Assembly (NCBI GenBank): GCA_030147925.1
Contig: JASBUK010000011.1
Location: 1 to 64,000 of the forward strand
Length of the DNA: 64,000 nucleotides
Origin: Trueperaceae bacterium
Lineage (GTDB): Bacteria > Deinococcota > Deinococci > Deinococcales > Trueperaceae
Direction of reading: 5' to 3'
Shown in pieces: positions 7,216-16,640 of this stretch. Position 1 is the first letter of the stretch, and each line of letters opens with the position of its first letter. A program made the translations under genes and the position numbers. Under the pieces are notes generated by a model. The model was not told the DNA's origin. It worked only from the letters and a program-made list of their open reading frames with translations, and ran no database searches.

Positions 7216-9411
7216 ATGAACCGACGTTCTTTTACCGGCATAGTGGTTTTGGCTGCTGTGCTTGCCTCCATTATGTACCTCTGGCAACCCTGGAACACCT
7301 CCGGCGAGGCCACCCTCAAACTCGGACTCGACTTACAGGGCGGTCTGCGTGTAGTGTTGCAATCCGAAGAGGCCAACCCCTCGCGTGAAGATCTAAGTGC
7401 CGCCCGGCGCGTCATTGAAAACCGCGTCAACGAATTTGGCGTGGCCGAGCCTGTCATTCAAACCAGTGGCAACAATCGCATTGTCGTGGAGTTGCCGGGT
7501 CTTTCTTCCAGCGATCAGGACCGCGCCTTGGATCTAATCGGTCAACAGGCCATTCTTGAGTTTCGGCTGGTCAAACCAACCTCAGTCAACAAAATCGATG
7601 TTGAGATGACCGAGGAAGACCTCGAGCCGACAGCCTTCACCGGGGAAATCCTGCAATTCGCCCAGGCGGACTTTGAACGTATTGGTGGCGCCACCCTCGG
7701 CGGCGCCATCGTCAGATTCGATATAAAACGCCAATTCGCCAACGACTTTGGCGAATTCACCGGGCGCAACATTGGTCGGCGTATGGCCATTGTCCTAGAC
7801 GGCAGGGTCATGAGCGCGCCAACCATTAATGGACGTATCAGCGACTCCGGTGAAATCTCCGGTATGGAAAATCTGGAAGAAGCCAGCGACTTAGCCTTGG
7901 TTCTGCGCTCGGGCAGTCTGCCCATTAACTTGCAACTCGAAGAAATTCGCGCCATCGGCCCGACCTTGGGTCAAGACTCCATCACTGCTGGAACACGCGC
8001 AGCCTTAATCGGTGGTATTGCCGTGATAGCGGCCATTTTGCTTTACTACGGCCCACTTTTTGGTGGCGTGCTGACCATAGGCCTCTTTTTGGTCATGCTG
8101 TTTATCTTTGGGGTACTGGCCGGCCTCGGCGCTGCCCTGACACTACCCGGTTTGGCTGGTCTGGTGCTCACCATTGGTGCAGCAGTTGACGGCAACGTCA
8201 TTTCCTTTGAACGCATCAGAGAAGAGTTGCGCAGCGGCAAGGGTCTGCGCTTGGCCATGCGTGGCGGCTTTGGCAATTCGCTTTCGGCCATTATCGATGC
8301 CAACGTCACCACGCTTTTGGCCGCCGCTGCTCTTTATCAGTACACTTCGGGTCCGGTGCGTGGCTTTGCCATCACCTTGGCCATCGGTATTATCAGCGCA
8401 GTTTTTGTCAACATCATTGTGGTGCCCTTTTTATTAGACGTGCTCACGTTACGCATAAAACGTCCTCTGTTTGTCAGTGGTCTTTATGTTAGTGGACTAA
8501 GGTTTGTGAGCAGAGCTCCAATCGTAGTCGGGATCTCTGGTCTACTGGCACTAGGCGCTATCGCCCTAGTACTGACAAACGGCTTTAATTTATCCACTGA
8601 CTTTACCGGGGGCACCAGTGCGCTTTACCAAGTCAGTGATAACACCAATGTTGACAACGTGCGGCAGGCCATTGACGAACTTAATATCGCCGGAGTTAGT
8701 GGGGGCAGCGCCACCGTGCAGGAAGTTGAAGACGCCACCATTGACGGCAAGCTTATCTCGGTTCGGGTAGGCATTACCGCCGAAAGTGGTGCTGCGGATC
8801 GCTTTCCTATTGAGCTAGCAAACAGCCTAAACGCTGACTTGCTCCAACAGGATTTTGTTGGCCCCTCGGTAGGTGAAGACCTGCGCACCGGCGCTTATAT
8901 GGCGGTGCTCGTCGCCTTGGGCTTGATTCTCGTTTATGTGGGCTGGCGCTTTTGGCCTAACTGGATTATCGCTATTGCTGCTATTATTGCCGTGGTGCAC
9001 GACGTAGCCATTGTCATGGGAGCCTTAAACCTTTTTAGTGCCGAGTTCAGCATCCCAGTTTTAGCGGCCTTACTCTTTGTGGTTGGCTATTCACTCAACG
9101 ACTCAATCATCATTTCCGACCGCATTCGCGAAAATCTGCGCAAGATGCGCAACCAGAGCTACGAAGAAATCGTGGATTTATCCGTCAATCAAACCTTATC
9201 GCGCACGCTGGTTACTTCCGGCACTACGCTGCTGCCGGTGCTGGCTCTGTTTTTCTTTGGCGGCAGCGTTTTAAGAGACTTCAGCACAACTCTTTTAATA
9301 GGTATTGGTGTTGGCACTTACTCAAGCATCTTTATCCTGGCGCCAATGGTGGTCTGGTTTAAAAAGCGTCAGCGTAGCGGCAGATCGGCTGCCCGCCGCC
9401 GCGCCGCTTAA
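7216..9411 (+). CDS. secDF: Fused protein translocase subunit SecDF
   Basis: SecD and SecF in one 731-aa chain; they use the proton-motive force to pull proteins across the membrane after SecYEG/SecA. The SecD half has LGLDLQGGLRVVL (about residues 35-47), IVVELPG, and GAAVDGNVISFERIREEL in its fourth membrane segment. The SecF half has LSTDFTGG and GYSLNDSIIISDRIREN. Twelve membrane segments are expected from the two six-helix halves. The start is an ATG with AGGAG upstream. The fusion is typical of Deinococcus and some Firmicutes. The periplasmic P1 region of SecD is short. Confidence 0.95.
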   Translation: MNRRSFTGIVVLAAVLASIMYLWQPWNTSGEATLKLGLDLQGGLRVVLQSEEANPSREDLSAARRVIENRVNEFGVAEPVIQTSGNNRIVVELPGLSSSDQDRALDLIGQQAILEFRLVKPTSVNKIDVEMTEEDLEPTAFTGEILQFAQADFERIGGATLGGAIVRFDIKRQFANDFGEFTGRNIGRRMAIVLDGRVMSAPTINGRISDSGEISGMENLEEASDLALVLRSGSLPINLQLEEIRAIGPTLGQDSITAGTRAALIGGIAVIAAILLYYGPLFGGVLTIGLFLVMLFIFGVLAGLGAALTLPGLAGLVLTIGAAVDGNVISFERIREELRSGKGLRLAMRGGFGNSLSAIIDANVTTLLAAAALYQYTSGPVRGFAITLAIGIISAVFVNIIVVPFLLDVLTLRIKRPLFVSGLYVSGLRFVSRAPIVVGISGLLALGAIALVLTNGFNLSTDFTGGTSALYQVSDNTNVDNVRQAIDELNIAGVSGGSATVQEVEDATIDGKLISVRVGITAESGAADRFPIELANSLNADLLQQDFVGPSVGEDLRTGAYMAVLVALGLILVYVGWRFWPNWIIAIAAIIAVVHDVAIVMGALNLFSAEFSIPVLAALLFVVGYSLNDSIIISDRIRENLRKMRNQSYEEIVDLSVNQTLSRTLVTSGTTLLPVLALFFFGGSVLRDFSTTLLIGIGVGTYSSIFILAPMVVWFKKRQRSGRSAARRRAA

Positions 9412-9420
9412 GCTAAAAAA

Positions 9421-9480
9421 GTAGAAAGTGGTTGGTAGAAAAACCTCTACTTTCCACCAACCACTTACCACCTGCTACTA
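9421..9480. repeat. Dispersed intergenic inverted repeat, copy C
   Basis: AAGTGGTTGG (9426-9435) and CCAACCACTT (9457-9466) form a perfect 10-bp stem; the outer bases GTAGAA and the closing TACCACCTGCTACT continue the family consensus. This short version lies 10 bases after the secDF stop and might serve as its terminator, though no T-run follows. Confidence 0.6.
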
Positions 9481-9529
9481 ACAAAATTGGCATAACCCCT
9501 CCCGCCTCACACCTCACTCTCGCTTTGTA

Positions 9530-9590
9530 GGGATGCTTTCTAAATAACGCTTTTCCTACCATCTACCAACTGCTAACCACTCATTGCTTT
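9530..9590. repeat. Dispersed repeat fragment, copy C-prime
   Basis: CGCTTTGTAGGGATGCTTTC then TAAATAACGC matches the tail of copy A (CTTTGTAGGCATACTTTCT then AAAAACGCTAC), followed by CTACCATCTACCAACTGCTA then ACCAC, a family arm. It lies between secDF and the convergent lipoprotein gene. Confidence 0.55.
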
Positions 9591-9976
9591 TTTAGTCCCA
9601 GGCTGAACTGGCGCACAATCTGCCCTTTAAAAGAAACCAGAGCGCGCCAGCGTCCTGGCGTTAGAGCAATGTCAGCAGGTAGAAAAATTTCTCTAGTGGA
9701 ACCGGCATCTTCCGGCTCGAGCCAAATGGAGTCAGAGGCAAGCTCTTTGTTTCTGGGCGAAAACCACTGCACCGCTAACCAGCCGCTTTCCGGAATGGTG
9801 CGCAAGCTAAGCTGCAAACTCAGCTCCGTCTCAAACTTAAGCCCGCTTTCGGCGGCAAACTCCAGTTGCGGTGTCCGCGTCTGGACTTGCGGTATCGGTG
9901 GCAGATAGGTAAAGGTGCAGGCACTGAGCGTTATTAAACTAAGCAGTGCAAGTATCTTAACTATCCGCCGGTTCAT
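9581..9976 (-). CDS. Hypothetical lipoprotein, 131 aa
   Basis: The N-terminus is a lipoprotein signal: basic start (MNRRIVK), hydrophobic core, and lipobox LSAC with the cysteine at residue 20. The mature part looks like a single beta-sandwich domain (alternating hydrophobic strands, WLAVQWFSP, RWRALVSFKGQIVRQF); no family is recognised. Its ATG overlaps the rsmE stop (ATGA), so it is the last gene of a coupled operon with the PlsY fusion, prmA and rsmE. The 3' end runs into an intergenic repeat. Confidence 0.75.
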   Translation of the reverse strand: MNRRIVKILALLSLITLSACTFTYLPPIPQVQTRTPQLEFAAESGLKFETELSLQLSLRTIPESGWLAVQWFSPRNKELASDSIWLEPEDAGSTREIFLPADIALTPGRWRALVSFKGQIVRQFSLGLKKQ

Positions 9977-10686
9977 AACGCCTCGGGTAAAAGAATGGCC
10001 GCAGTGAGCGCTATAGGTGCGGTTTCCGCCCTGAGGATGCGAGCACCCAGATTAACTTCTCTAAACCCCTGCCTGAGCAGCAGGGCAACCTCCTGCTCGG
10101 TTAAATCGCCTTCCGGCCCGGTGACAATGGTGAAATTGGCGTTTTCGGCTGCTTTCTGCGTCTTTATTAGGGTCGATAGTGTATTAGCTGACCCGGGTTG
10201 GGCCACCAGACCTAAATTTTGCGGTTTTAATTCGCTTATAGTGCTTGTCTCTACCAGCGGCACCACGCTGCGCCCAGACTGTTTGGCGGCTTCTTTAGCG
10301 ACCCGCCGCCAGCGCTCGAGCTTGTTTGCCGATATAACTCTCACTTCCGAGCGCTTGCTCACAAAGGGTAAAAAGCACACCGCACCCAGTTCGGTACCAC
10401 GCCGCACCACCTCGGTCAGCTTGTCACCCTTTAGCAAAGCCACTGCCACTGTGATCTGGTAGTTTGGCTCGACGGAGCTCTGCTTGGGGGGCTCGAGCCA
10501 GAGCTTGACCGACATATCGTCAACTTGCTTAACCTCAGCCTGGGCTTCTAGGCCTTCGCCATCAAAGGCACGTACCAAAGCGCCGGGCTTTACCCTTAAG
10601 ACCTCGACAAGATGATGGGCCTCAGTGCCGCTAAGCCGCAACTCGCCGGCAACCAGTTTATGCACAAAAATGCGGTGAACTCTCAT
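9973..10686 (-). CDS. rsmE: 16S rRNA m3U1498 methyltransferase RsmE
   Basis: Methylates N3 of U1498 in helix 44 of 16S rRNA. The 237-aa product begins MRVHRIFVHKL; an N-terminal PUA-like part is followed by a SPOUT knot with TGPEGDLTEQEV and NLGARILRAETAPIAL, the diagnostic SAM-binding loops. I choose the ATG at 10686 because it overlaps the prmA stop as ATGA and begins at the conserved N-terminus; a longer frame starting at 10725 would extend into prmA without family support. Confidence 0.94.
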   Translation of the reverse strand: MRVHRIFVHKLVAGELRLSGTEAHHLVEVLRVKPGALVRAFDGEGLEAQAEVKQVDDMSVKLWLEPPKQSSVEPNYQITVAVALLKGDKLTEVVRRGTELGAVCFLPFVSKRSEVRVISANKLERWRRVAKEAAKQSGRSVVPLVETSTISELKPQNLGLVAQPGSANTLSTLIKTQKAAENANFTIVTGPEGDLTEQEVALLLRQGFREVNLGARILRAETAPIALTAAILLPEAL

Positions 10687-11471
10687 TCTTTCCTTAGGGG
10701 TCGCCGGGCGGAAATTAACAACCATTCCTCAGCTGGCTCTATAGTCGTTATTTCCAGTTGCGGCTCTAGAGCCTCACGTACTATGGCAACACGCTCGCGC
10801 AAAATGCCCGTTATCAACAACACTCCACCAGGTTTTAACACGCGAGTATACTCCCTGGCTAATTCGGCGTGCAGTTCGGCAAAAAGATTAGCAACAATCA
10901 CGTCAACACTGGCGTCAGGCACCGTGTTATCCAAGCTGCCCAGGCGAAATGACGCTTTAGAGTCGTTTAGTTCACGGTTGCTGTTGGCCACCGGCAAGGT
11001 TGCCGGGTCAATATCAAGGCCAAGGGCAGTTTTTGCGCCCAGCAAATCAGCAGCGATTGCCAAGAGACCCGAACCAGAGCCGACATCTAAGACACTTTTA
11101 CCTCTCAAATCCAGTTGCTCGAGCGCTGCTAAGGCCAGACGAGTGGTCGCGTGGTGTCCAGTGCCAAAAGCCATGCCGGGATCAAGCCAGATGACACTCT
11201 GCCCTGCCCTGGCCTCGACACGGCAGTGGGTCGGCGCCACAATAAGGCGCTGCAAAACTACAGGTTTTAGCTCGGCATAATAAGCTGCAAGCCAATCTCT
11301 GTCTCCTTGCTGCTCCCAGCGCCCTGTTAGAGGGAGCTCGAGCGGAGCTTCAAAATAAGCCAGCAAGTCGTCATTATCTTGCACGATGCCCTGACAGCCC
11401 AGTTCCCAGAGCATGGCGGTCTCTACCTCTAAACTTGCAAAATCTCCTTTAAGCCGAAAAACAAAACTCAC
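10683..11471 (-). CDS. prmA: Ribosomal protein L11 methyltransferase PrmA
   Basis: Trimethylates ribosomal protein L11. The 262-aa chain has a small N-terminal substrate-recognition domain and a class I SAM methyltransferase domain, with DPGMAFGTGHHATT (family signature), VLDVGSGSGLLAI (SAM loop) and the NLFAELH motif in place of the usual NILA. The start is a GTG overlapping the stop of the upstream gene (GTGA). PrmA next to RsmE is a common pairing in bacteria. Confidence 0.93.
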   Translation of the reverse strand: MSFVFRLKGDFASLEVETAMLWELGCQGIVQDNDDLLAYFEAPLELPLTGRWEQQGDRDWLAAYYAELKPVVLQRLIVAPTHCRVEARAGQSVIWLDPGMAFGTGHHATTRLALAALEQLDLRGKSVLDVGSGSGLLAIAADLLGAKTALGLDIDPATLPVANSNRELNDSKASFRLGSLDNTVPDASVDVIVANLFAELHAELAREYTRVLKPGGVLLITGILRERVAIVREALEPQLEITTIEPAEEWLLISARRPLRKE

Positions 11472-13165
11472 GCTACTTCCTCATAAAGAGCGAAGCTCTC
11501 GTCCCGGGTCACAATCTCAAAACCAAGCTGCTCACCAGCAGTCAGATAAAAATCAATATTGGCGCTTTTTGTTTGCGGCCCTAAAGATTTGCGGTCAAAA
11601 GCCCTGGTCGCCGTCATAATCATGGTTTCGGCCATGCAAGCAGGCACCATGCCATCGCCAAAGTGAACGTCAATAAGGCTTTGCATCTCACCAGGGGGTC
11701 TAACTACCCCGCCGGGGATGATATGCACACCGGGAACATCTCTCACGGCTTCGTCCACATCCGCAGGCCTGCCAATGTCAAAAATCCAGGCGCCGGGTTT
11801 GACGTGCTCCGGAAAAATCACCGGATTGGGGTCGGAAGTTGCACTAAAGATAAGGTCGGCAGCGGCGCAGACGGCCATGTCGGTACCGACTTCGATTTCG
11901 ATTTCCGGATACTTGCGGCTCAAAGTTTTGGCGCTGCGCAAAAGACGCTCTTCATCCCGGCCAATTAAGATGAGTTTGCCAAGTTCAGAAGCAAGGGCTC
12001 GAGCCACTCCAAAAGCCACCACACCATTAGCACCCACTACCGCGGCACAGGCGTCGCGCAAAGAAGCGCCTTCTTGCGCAAAACGTTTGAGCAAACCCGG
12101 CACTGCAGCTTTGACGGTAGCTGCCGTATAAGCCCCACCGTTAGTAATATGTATGTCAGGCACGGCTTCTTGCACTTCTAAGCCTTTATTGCCAACCGTT
12201 GACCAAAAGGCCCCCAAGCCAAAGGCTTCGGCGCCCAACTCCCGAGCCAAATTAGCTCCTTGAATGGCCATGCGCGTTGCCTCTTGCGGATAACTGCGAA
12301 TCTGATCCGGTAACATAGGCCCGGCAATAAGCATTACTCGCAACTCACGACCATCACTTAGTCTGATGCCGCGAATTTCCCCTTGCTTCTGCGGACGCAT
12401 AAAGAGCAACACGCGGCGCAGCATCGCTTCGGGTAAAATTCCCCATTCGATTAACGGCCTTAACCACTTTTGACTACCAGGCTGCCAGAGGTCGTCAATG
12501 GTGATGGGGTGCACCATAAAAGCAGCATAAACTATCCCGGGGTCTACCCCACGCACGGGTGGTGGATCGCCGAGCTTGGCTTCAGTCTGATCCAAAATGC
12601 GGGCCAGACTGACCTTGTGCCGCCACAGCGACAACCCAAAAATCAGGCTCGTAGCCAGCACTGCCGTCGCACCCTGACCCGTAAACGCCAAAATCAAGGG
12701 TAGCAGCAGTTGACCGCCCAGGGTGGCTAAAGCCGCATAGCCGGTCAGCGCCAGCAGTATCGCGTAAAAAGCTACGGGCAGCAAGACGGCACCGAACGAC
12801 AAACCGCCAAAAGCCCAAAAAGCGGCCAAAATACCCAGCATTACGCCATTGCCCCGTCCACGTGGAATCTCACCGCGGTTTAGTTGTGGCAGCGGATACA
12901 GATGTCCGGCATATACTCCCAGCGCCGCCCAGGGGCTGGCTGCAAACAGTGCTAATGCGACAAAAGCTTTTATTAGATCCAAGGAAAAAGAAGCCAGCGC
13001 TACAGGTGTGCCGACAAAACGCAAGAGATTTTCCAAACCAAGGTTGTGAGCGCTAAAATCCCGGGCCTTTTTTCCGGTTGTGGCCTGAATCAGGCGGCTA
13101 CCCAAGGGCAGAGAACCCAACAGATAAGCAACTAAAATCGTCAGCAAAATAGTTAGTAAATTCAT
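11468..13165 (-). CDS. PlsY-like membrane domain fused to an acyl-ACP-reductase-like domain
   Basis: Residues 1-185 resemble PlsY, the membrane acyl-phosphate:glycerol-3-phosphate acyltransferase: YLLGSLPLG (14-22), NLGLENLLR (41-49) and GRGNGV (103-108) lie where the family has GS(I/L)P, NxGxTNxxR and GGKGVA, but the motifs are diverged. Residues 210-565 resemble long-chain acyl-ACP reductase (AAR) of cyanobacteria: GLGAFWSTVG (316-325), TNGGAYTAAT (341-350), a nucleotide loop VVGANGVVAFG (376-386), DIGRPADVDEA and ACMAETM with Cys510 at the position of the AAR active-site cysteine. A bifunctional acyl-chain enzyme (phospholipid synthesis plus aldehyde formation) is inferred. First gene of the prmA-rsmE operon; a leaderless start is possible. 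Confidence 0.75.
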   Translation of the reverse strand: MNLLTILLTILVAYLLGSLPLGSRLIQATTGKKARDFSAHNLGLENLLRFVGTPVALASFSLDLIKAFVALALFAASPWAALGVYAGHLYPLPQLNRGEIPRGRGNGVMLGILAAFWAFGGLSFGAVLLPVAFYAILLALTGYAALATLGGQLLLPLILAFTGQGATAVLATSLIFGLSLWRHKVSLARILDQTEAKLGDPPPVRGVDPGIVYAAFMVHPITIDDLWQPGSQKWLRPLIEWGILPEAMLRRVLLFMRPQKQGEIRGIRLSDGRELRVMLIAGPMLPDQIRSYPQEATRMAIQGANLARELGAEAFGLGAFWSTVGNKGLEVQEAVPDIHITNGGAYTAATVKAAVPGLLKRFAQEGASLRDACAAVVGANGVVAFGVARALASELGKLILIGRDEERLLRSAKTLSRKYPEIEIEVGTDMAVCAAADLIFSATSDPNPVIFPEHVKPGAWIFDIGRPADVDEAVRDVPGVHIIPGGVVRPPGEMQSLIDVHFGDGMVPACMAETMIMTATRAFDRKSLGPQTKSANIDFYLTAGEQLGFEIVTRDESFALYEEVA

Positions 13166-13243
13166 CTGCTTTATATTTTACCCACGACCCGGCTTGTTAA
13201 GGTGAAGTCCGCTGTCCCCTAGCGCCAGCGCATAAAAGCCCAG

Positions 13244-13249
13244 TACAAT
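13244..13249 (+). promoter_or_regulatory. -10 box of dnaB (leaderless start)
   Basis: TACAAT ends 6 bases before the GTG at 13256, leaving no room for a ribosome site. No strong -35 is visible. Confidence 0.55.
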
Positions 13250-13255
13250 GCCTAG

Positions 13256-14590
13256 GTGGAAAGTCGTACGCCGCCGCAAAATTTAGAAGCAGAGCAAAGT
13301 GTTTTAGGCAGTATTTTGCTCGACAATGAGGTCTATGCCGCCATAGAGGGCGTACTGACAGCCAATCATTTTTACAAAGAAAGCCATCGCAAAATTTTCC
13401 GGGCTTTCGAGCGGCTCTTTCGCCGCAATGAACCAATGGACTTAGTCACCCTAACCGAGGAACTCAGACAAACCGGCGAATTAGAAGCGGTTGGCAGCGT
13501 TCCTTATCTCATTGGCTTAGCAGACAGCGTGCCCACGGCGGCCTATGCCGAGAACTACGCCAAAATCGTTAACGAAAAGGCCATCCTGCGCGATCTTATC
13601 TCCGCTAGTGGCCAGATCATGCAAACGGCCTTTGACCAGGCCATGCCGCTCGAGCAAGTCTTGGATAAGGCCGAAGCCAACATCTTTGAGCTTTCCAGCA
13701 ACAAACGTAGTCACAGCTTTGCCGGCATGGGCACACTGGTAACCGACACCTTTGCCCATATAAACGAACTCTTTAGCAACCCCGATCCAGTGTCGGGCTT
13801 GCGCACTGGCTTTAAGGAATTAGACCAGCTCACTGCCGGATTACAAGACAGCAGTTTAAATGTCTTGGCAGCTAGGCCCTCGATGGGAAAAACGGCGTTC
13901 GCTCTAACTATCGGCATGAACGCCGCCTTGCGTGAAGGCAAAACCGTGGGTATCTTCTCCTTGGAAATGTCTAACGTGCAACTTGTAACCCGCATGCTCT
14001 GTAGCGAAGCACGTGTCGATATGAGCCGGGTGCGCAACGGCCAGCTCTCAGATCGGGACTTTCAGCGCCTAGCAGATACCGCCGGTAAAATGTCGGACGC
14101 AAAAATATTTATTGATGACAGCGCCGATATGGGTGTAATGGAGTTGCGTTCACGCTCGCGCCGCTTAATGGCTGAACATGATTTGGGCCTCATAGTCATC
14201 GATTACTTGCAACTTATGCACGGCAGTGGCCGAGTCGGTGGCGGCGAAAACCGTCAGCAGGAAATCTCTGCTATCTCCCGGGGCTTAAAAGCACTCGCCC
14301 GCGAGTTGAATATCCCGGTACTGGTGTTAAGCCAGCTTTCACGAGCCGTCGAATCCCGACCCAATAAACGTCCTATGCTCTCCGATCTGCGCGAATCGGG
14401 CGCTATTGAGCAAGACGCAGATTTGGTCATGTTTATCTACCGTGATGAATATTACGATCAGCACTCGGAAAAACAAGGTATCGCCGAAATCATTATCGGC
14501 AAGCAGCGCAACGGACCGGTAGGTACTATCGAGTTGCAGTTCCACAATGCCCACGTGCGCTTTAACGACCTCGCCAAAACTAGCTCCTAA
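13256..14590 (+). CDS. dnaB: Replicative DNA helicase DnaB
   Basis: The hexameric helicase that unwinds DNA at the replication fork. The 444-aa product has the N-terminal DnaB domain starting PPQNLEAEQSVLGSILLD, and a RecA-like domain with Walker A ARPSMGKTAFAL (about 205-216), Walker B LIVIDYLQLM, the DnaB signature LSQLSRAVESRPNKRPMLSD and GAIEQDADLVMF. No intein is present. The start is a GTG 6 bases after a TACAAT box, so the message is probably leaderless. It is divergent from the PlsY fusion. Confidence 0.96.
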   Translation: MESRTPPQNLEAEQSVLGSILLDNEVYAAIEGVLTANHFYKESHRKIFRAFERLFRRNEPMDLVTLTEELRQTGELEAVGSVPYLIGLADSVPTAAYAENYAKIVNEKAILRDLISASGQIMQTAFDQAMPLEQVLDKAEANIFELSSNKRSHSFAGMGTLVTDTFAHINELFSNPDPVSGLRTGFKELDQLTAGLQDSSLNVLAARPSMGKTAFALTIGMNAALREGKTVGIFSLEMSNVQLVTRMLCSEARVDMSRVRNGQLSDRDFQRLADTAGKMSDAKIFIDDSADMGVMELRSRSRRLMAEHDLGLIVIDYLQLMHGSGRVGGGENRQQEISAISRGLKALARELNIPVLVLSQLSRAVESRPNKRPMLSDLRESGAIEQDADLVMFIYRDEYYDQHSEKQGIAEIIIGKQRNGPVGTIELQFHNAHVRFNDLAKTSS

Positions 14591-14600
14591 GCTACGTTTA

Positions 14601-14622
14601 AGCCGGGACTATTGTCCCGGCT
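14601..14622 (+). terminator. Strong hairpin after dnaB
   Basis: AGCCGGGAC and GTCCCGGCT pair perfectly (9 bp, loop TATT) 11 bases after the dnaB stop. No immediate T-run; T-rich bases follow about 25 nt later. Termination of dnaB is likely but not proven. Confidence 0.45.
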
Positions 14623-14663
14623 GCGCCAGATAAATAAGCGGCTGATTTTTGTCTAAGCTTAAG

Positions 14664-14694
14664 GCGCCAGCTTACACTTTTTTCACGCTGGCGC
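14664..14694. promoter_or_regulatory. Inverted repeat overlapping the ftsH promoter
   Basis: GCGCCAGC (14664-14671) and GCTGGCGC (14687-14694) are perfect inverted copies 15 bases apart. They enclose TTACAC (14672-14677), the likely -35 element, and stop 2 bases before the -10 box. The position suits a repressor or activator of ftsH. Confidence 0.45.
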
Positions 14695-14696
14695 AG

Positions 14697-14702
14697 TAGA
14701 CT
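14697..14702 (+). promoter_or_regulatory. -10 box of ftsH (leaderless start)
   Basis: TAGACT ends 5 bases before the ATG at 14708. The spacing to the -35 candidate TTACAC is 19 bases, slightly long. Confidence 0.5.
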
Positions 14703-14707
14703 GGATT

Positions 14708-16624
14708 ATGGGCAAATTCCCCGTGCGAAACCTGCTTATTGGTATCGCCGTTGTAGCGCTGATTTTTTTCGTCATCGCACAAAACAGCGGTCGCAGTCAA
14801 GGTGAGTTCAAAAGTTATAGCGAGTTTAAAAGCCAAGTAGAAGCAGGTGCCATTGTCAGCGTCAGAGTAAAAGATACGGAATTACAAGTTACCCCTCGCC
14901 GAGGAGACCCCTTTGTAACCCGCTTAGCACTCCCGCCAACCAGCGAGGAGCTTGACCGCCTTAGTGAACAAGGGGTCGAAGTGGAAGTCGCGTCAAGACA
15001 GCAAAACTGGAACAATATCCTGTTTGCCCTGCTACCAATTTTGCTTATGGTGGGCTTTTTGTGGTATCTGCTTCGCGGCATGCGTGGTAGCAGCGATGGG
15101 GCGATGTCATTTGGTAAATCCAAGGCCAGGCTTATCAGCGAAGAAAACAGTTCTACGCTATTTGCCGATGTCGCCGGTGTCGAAGAGGCCAAAGACGATC
15201 TTACCGAAGTCGTCGAATTTCTTAAAAATCCCGGTAAATTTCATGCGCTGGGCGCACGCATCCCTCACGGCGTATTGATGGTCGGTCCGCCTGGTTCCGG
15301 CAAAACTCACCTGGCCAAAGCCGTGGCGGGCGAAGCCAAAGTGCCGTTTTTTAGTATTTCGGGTTCGGATTTTGTCGAGATGTTTGTGGGCGTAGGTGCC
15401 GCGCGTGTACGTGACCTTTTTGATCAGGCCAAAAAGAATGCCCCCTGCATTGTCTTTATCGATGAAATTGATGCCGTGGGTCGCCGCCGGGGCGTAAGCA
15501 TCAGTGGTGGCAACGACGAGCGTGAACAGACCTTAAATGCACTGTTAGTAGAAATGGATGGTTTTGAGTCCAAACACGACATTATCATCGTTGCCGCAAC
15601 CAACCGCCCTGATGTACTCGACCCGGCGCTGCTCCGCCCCGGGCGTTTTGACAGACAGGTTGTAGTTGACGCACCGGATGTCAAGGGACGTGAGGCCATC
15701 CTAAAAATCCATTCCCGTGGCAAACCCCTGGCCAGTACGGTGGATTTTAAGACCGTTGCCAGGCGCACACCGGGCTTTGTCGGAGCCGATCTGGAAAATC
15801 TCTTAAATGAAGCTGCTTTGGTAACGGCCAGAGCAAATCGCAAAGAAATCACTATGGAAGACCTAGATGAGGCCGCCGACCGCGTGGTAATGGGCCCTGA
15901 AAGACGCAGCCGGGTAATCAGCGTTAAGGAAAAGAGGATTACCGCCTACCACGAAGCTGGTCACGCCTTGGCTGCTAATCTGCTCCCATATGCGGACCCG
16001 GTGCATAAGATCACCATTGTGCCAAGGGGTCGTGCCGGTGGCTATGTCATGCGTATCGCCGAGGAAGATCGCATTTATGCCAGCCGGAATATGCTTTTAG
16101 ACACCATTGCCGTGGCACTGGCCGGACGCGTGGCCGAAGAGATTATTTTCCAGGACGTGACCACGGGTGCTCAAAATGACTTTCAGCAGGCCACTAACAT
16201 TGCCCGGCGCATGGTAACCAGTTGGGGCATGAGCGAGAACTTGGGCAAGATTGCACTCAGTAGCAGCAGCGAGTCCTATCTGGGCGAGGTCGAAGGAAGC
16301 CGCAGTTACAGTGAAGAAACAGCAAGACTTGTTGATGCCGAAGTAAAAGCCATTATCGACTCTCAATATCAGCGCGTGCTCGAGCTTGTCCAAGAGCGCC
16401 GCGAAGAGCTCGAGCATATCGTAACAGTGCTGCTCGATCGTGAGACACTCCATGCCGAAGAGTTTGCGAAACTGATGCGAGGCGAAGACCTGCCGGCTTT
16501 TGAGAACGAGGAAGTTGTCAGCGAAACAGCCAAAGCCACCAGCGAAAGTGAAAAAGAACCAGTGCGCGAAACTAAGCCCAAAGACCCCTCACTCCCGCCA
16601 GGGATGATGCCCAAACCAGGCTGA
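14708..16624 (+). CDS. ftsH: ATP-dependent zinc metalloprotease FtsH
   Basis: Membrane-anchored AAA+ protease that degrades misfolded and regulatory membrane proteins. Two membrane segments (about 8-24 and 104-121) flank a small extracytoplasmic domain. The AAA domain has Walker A GPPGSGKT (193-200; Ser replaces the usual Thr), Walker [16 protein letters not shown] and the SRH region [17 protein letters not shown]. The protease domain has zinc motif HEAGH (415-419). The 638-aa chain ends in a charged, Pro-rich tail. Leaderless start. Confidence 0.96.
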   Translation: MGKFPVRNLLIGIAVVALIFFVIAQNSGRSQGEFKSYSEFKSQVEAGAIVSVRVKDTELQVTPRRGDPFVTRLALPPTSEELDRLSEQGVEVEVASRQQNWNNILFALLPILLMVGFLWYLLRGMRGSSDGAMSFGKSKARLISEENSSTLFADVAGVEEAKDDLTEVVEFLKNPGKFHALGARIPHGVLMVGPPGSGKTHLAKAVAGEAKVPFFSISGSDFVEMFVGVGAARVRDLFDQAKKNAPCIVFIDEIDAVGRRRGVSISGGNDEREQTLNALLVEMDGFESKHDIIIVAATNRPDVLDPALLRPGRFDRQVVVDAPDVKGREAILKIHSRGKPLASTVDFKTVARRTPGFVGADLENLLNEAALVTARANRKEITMEDLDEAADRVVMGPERRSRVISVKEKRITAYHEAGHALAANLLPYADPVHKITIVPRGRAGGYVMRIAEEDRIYASRNMLLDTIAVALAGRVAEEIIFQDVTTGAQNDFQQATNIARRMVTSWGMSENLGKIALSSSSESYLGEVEGSRSYSEETARLVDAEVKAIIDSQYQRVLELVQERREELEHIVTVLLDRETLHAEEFAKLMRGEDLPAFENEEVVSETAKATSESEKEPVRETKPKDPSLPPGMMPKPG

Positions 16625-16640
16625 ATAGTCTTTGGCAAAA

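Noticed and set aside
10687-10725. 13-codon N-terminal extension of rsmE
   Set aside because: It lies inside prmA; the ATGA overlap at 10686 fits the coupling pattern of the whole operon.
10612-11280. 222-codon open frame on the plus strand
   Set aside because: Fully antisense to prmA and rsmE, Ser/Arg-rich shadow composition, no ribosome site.
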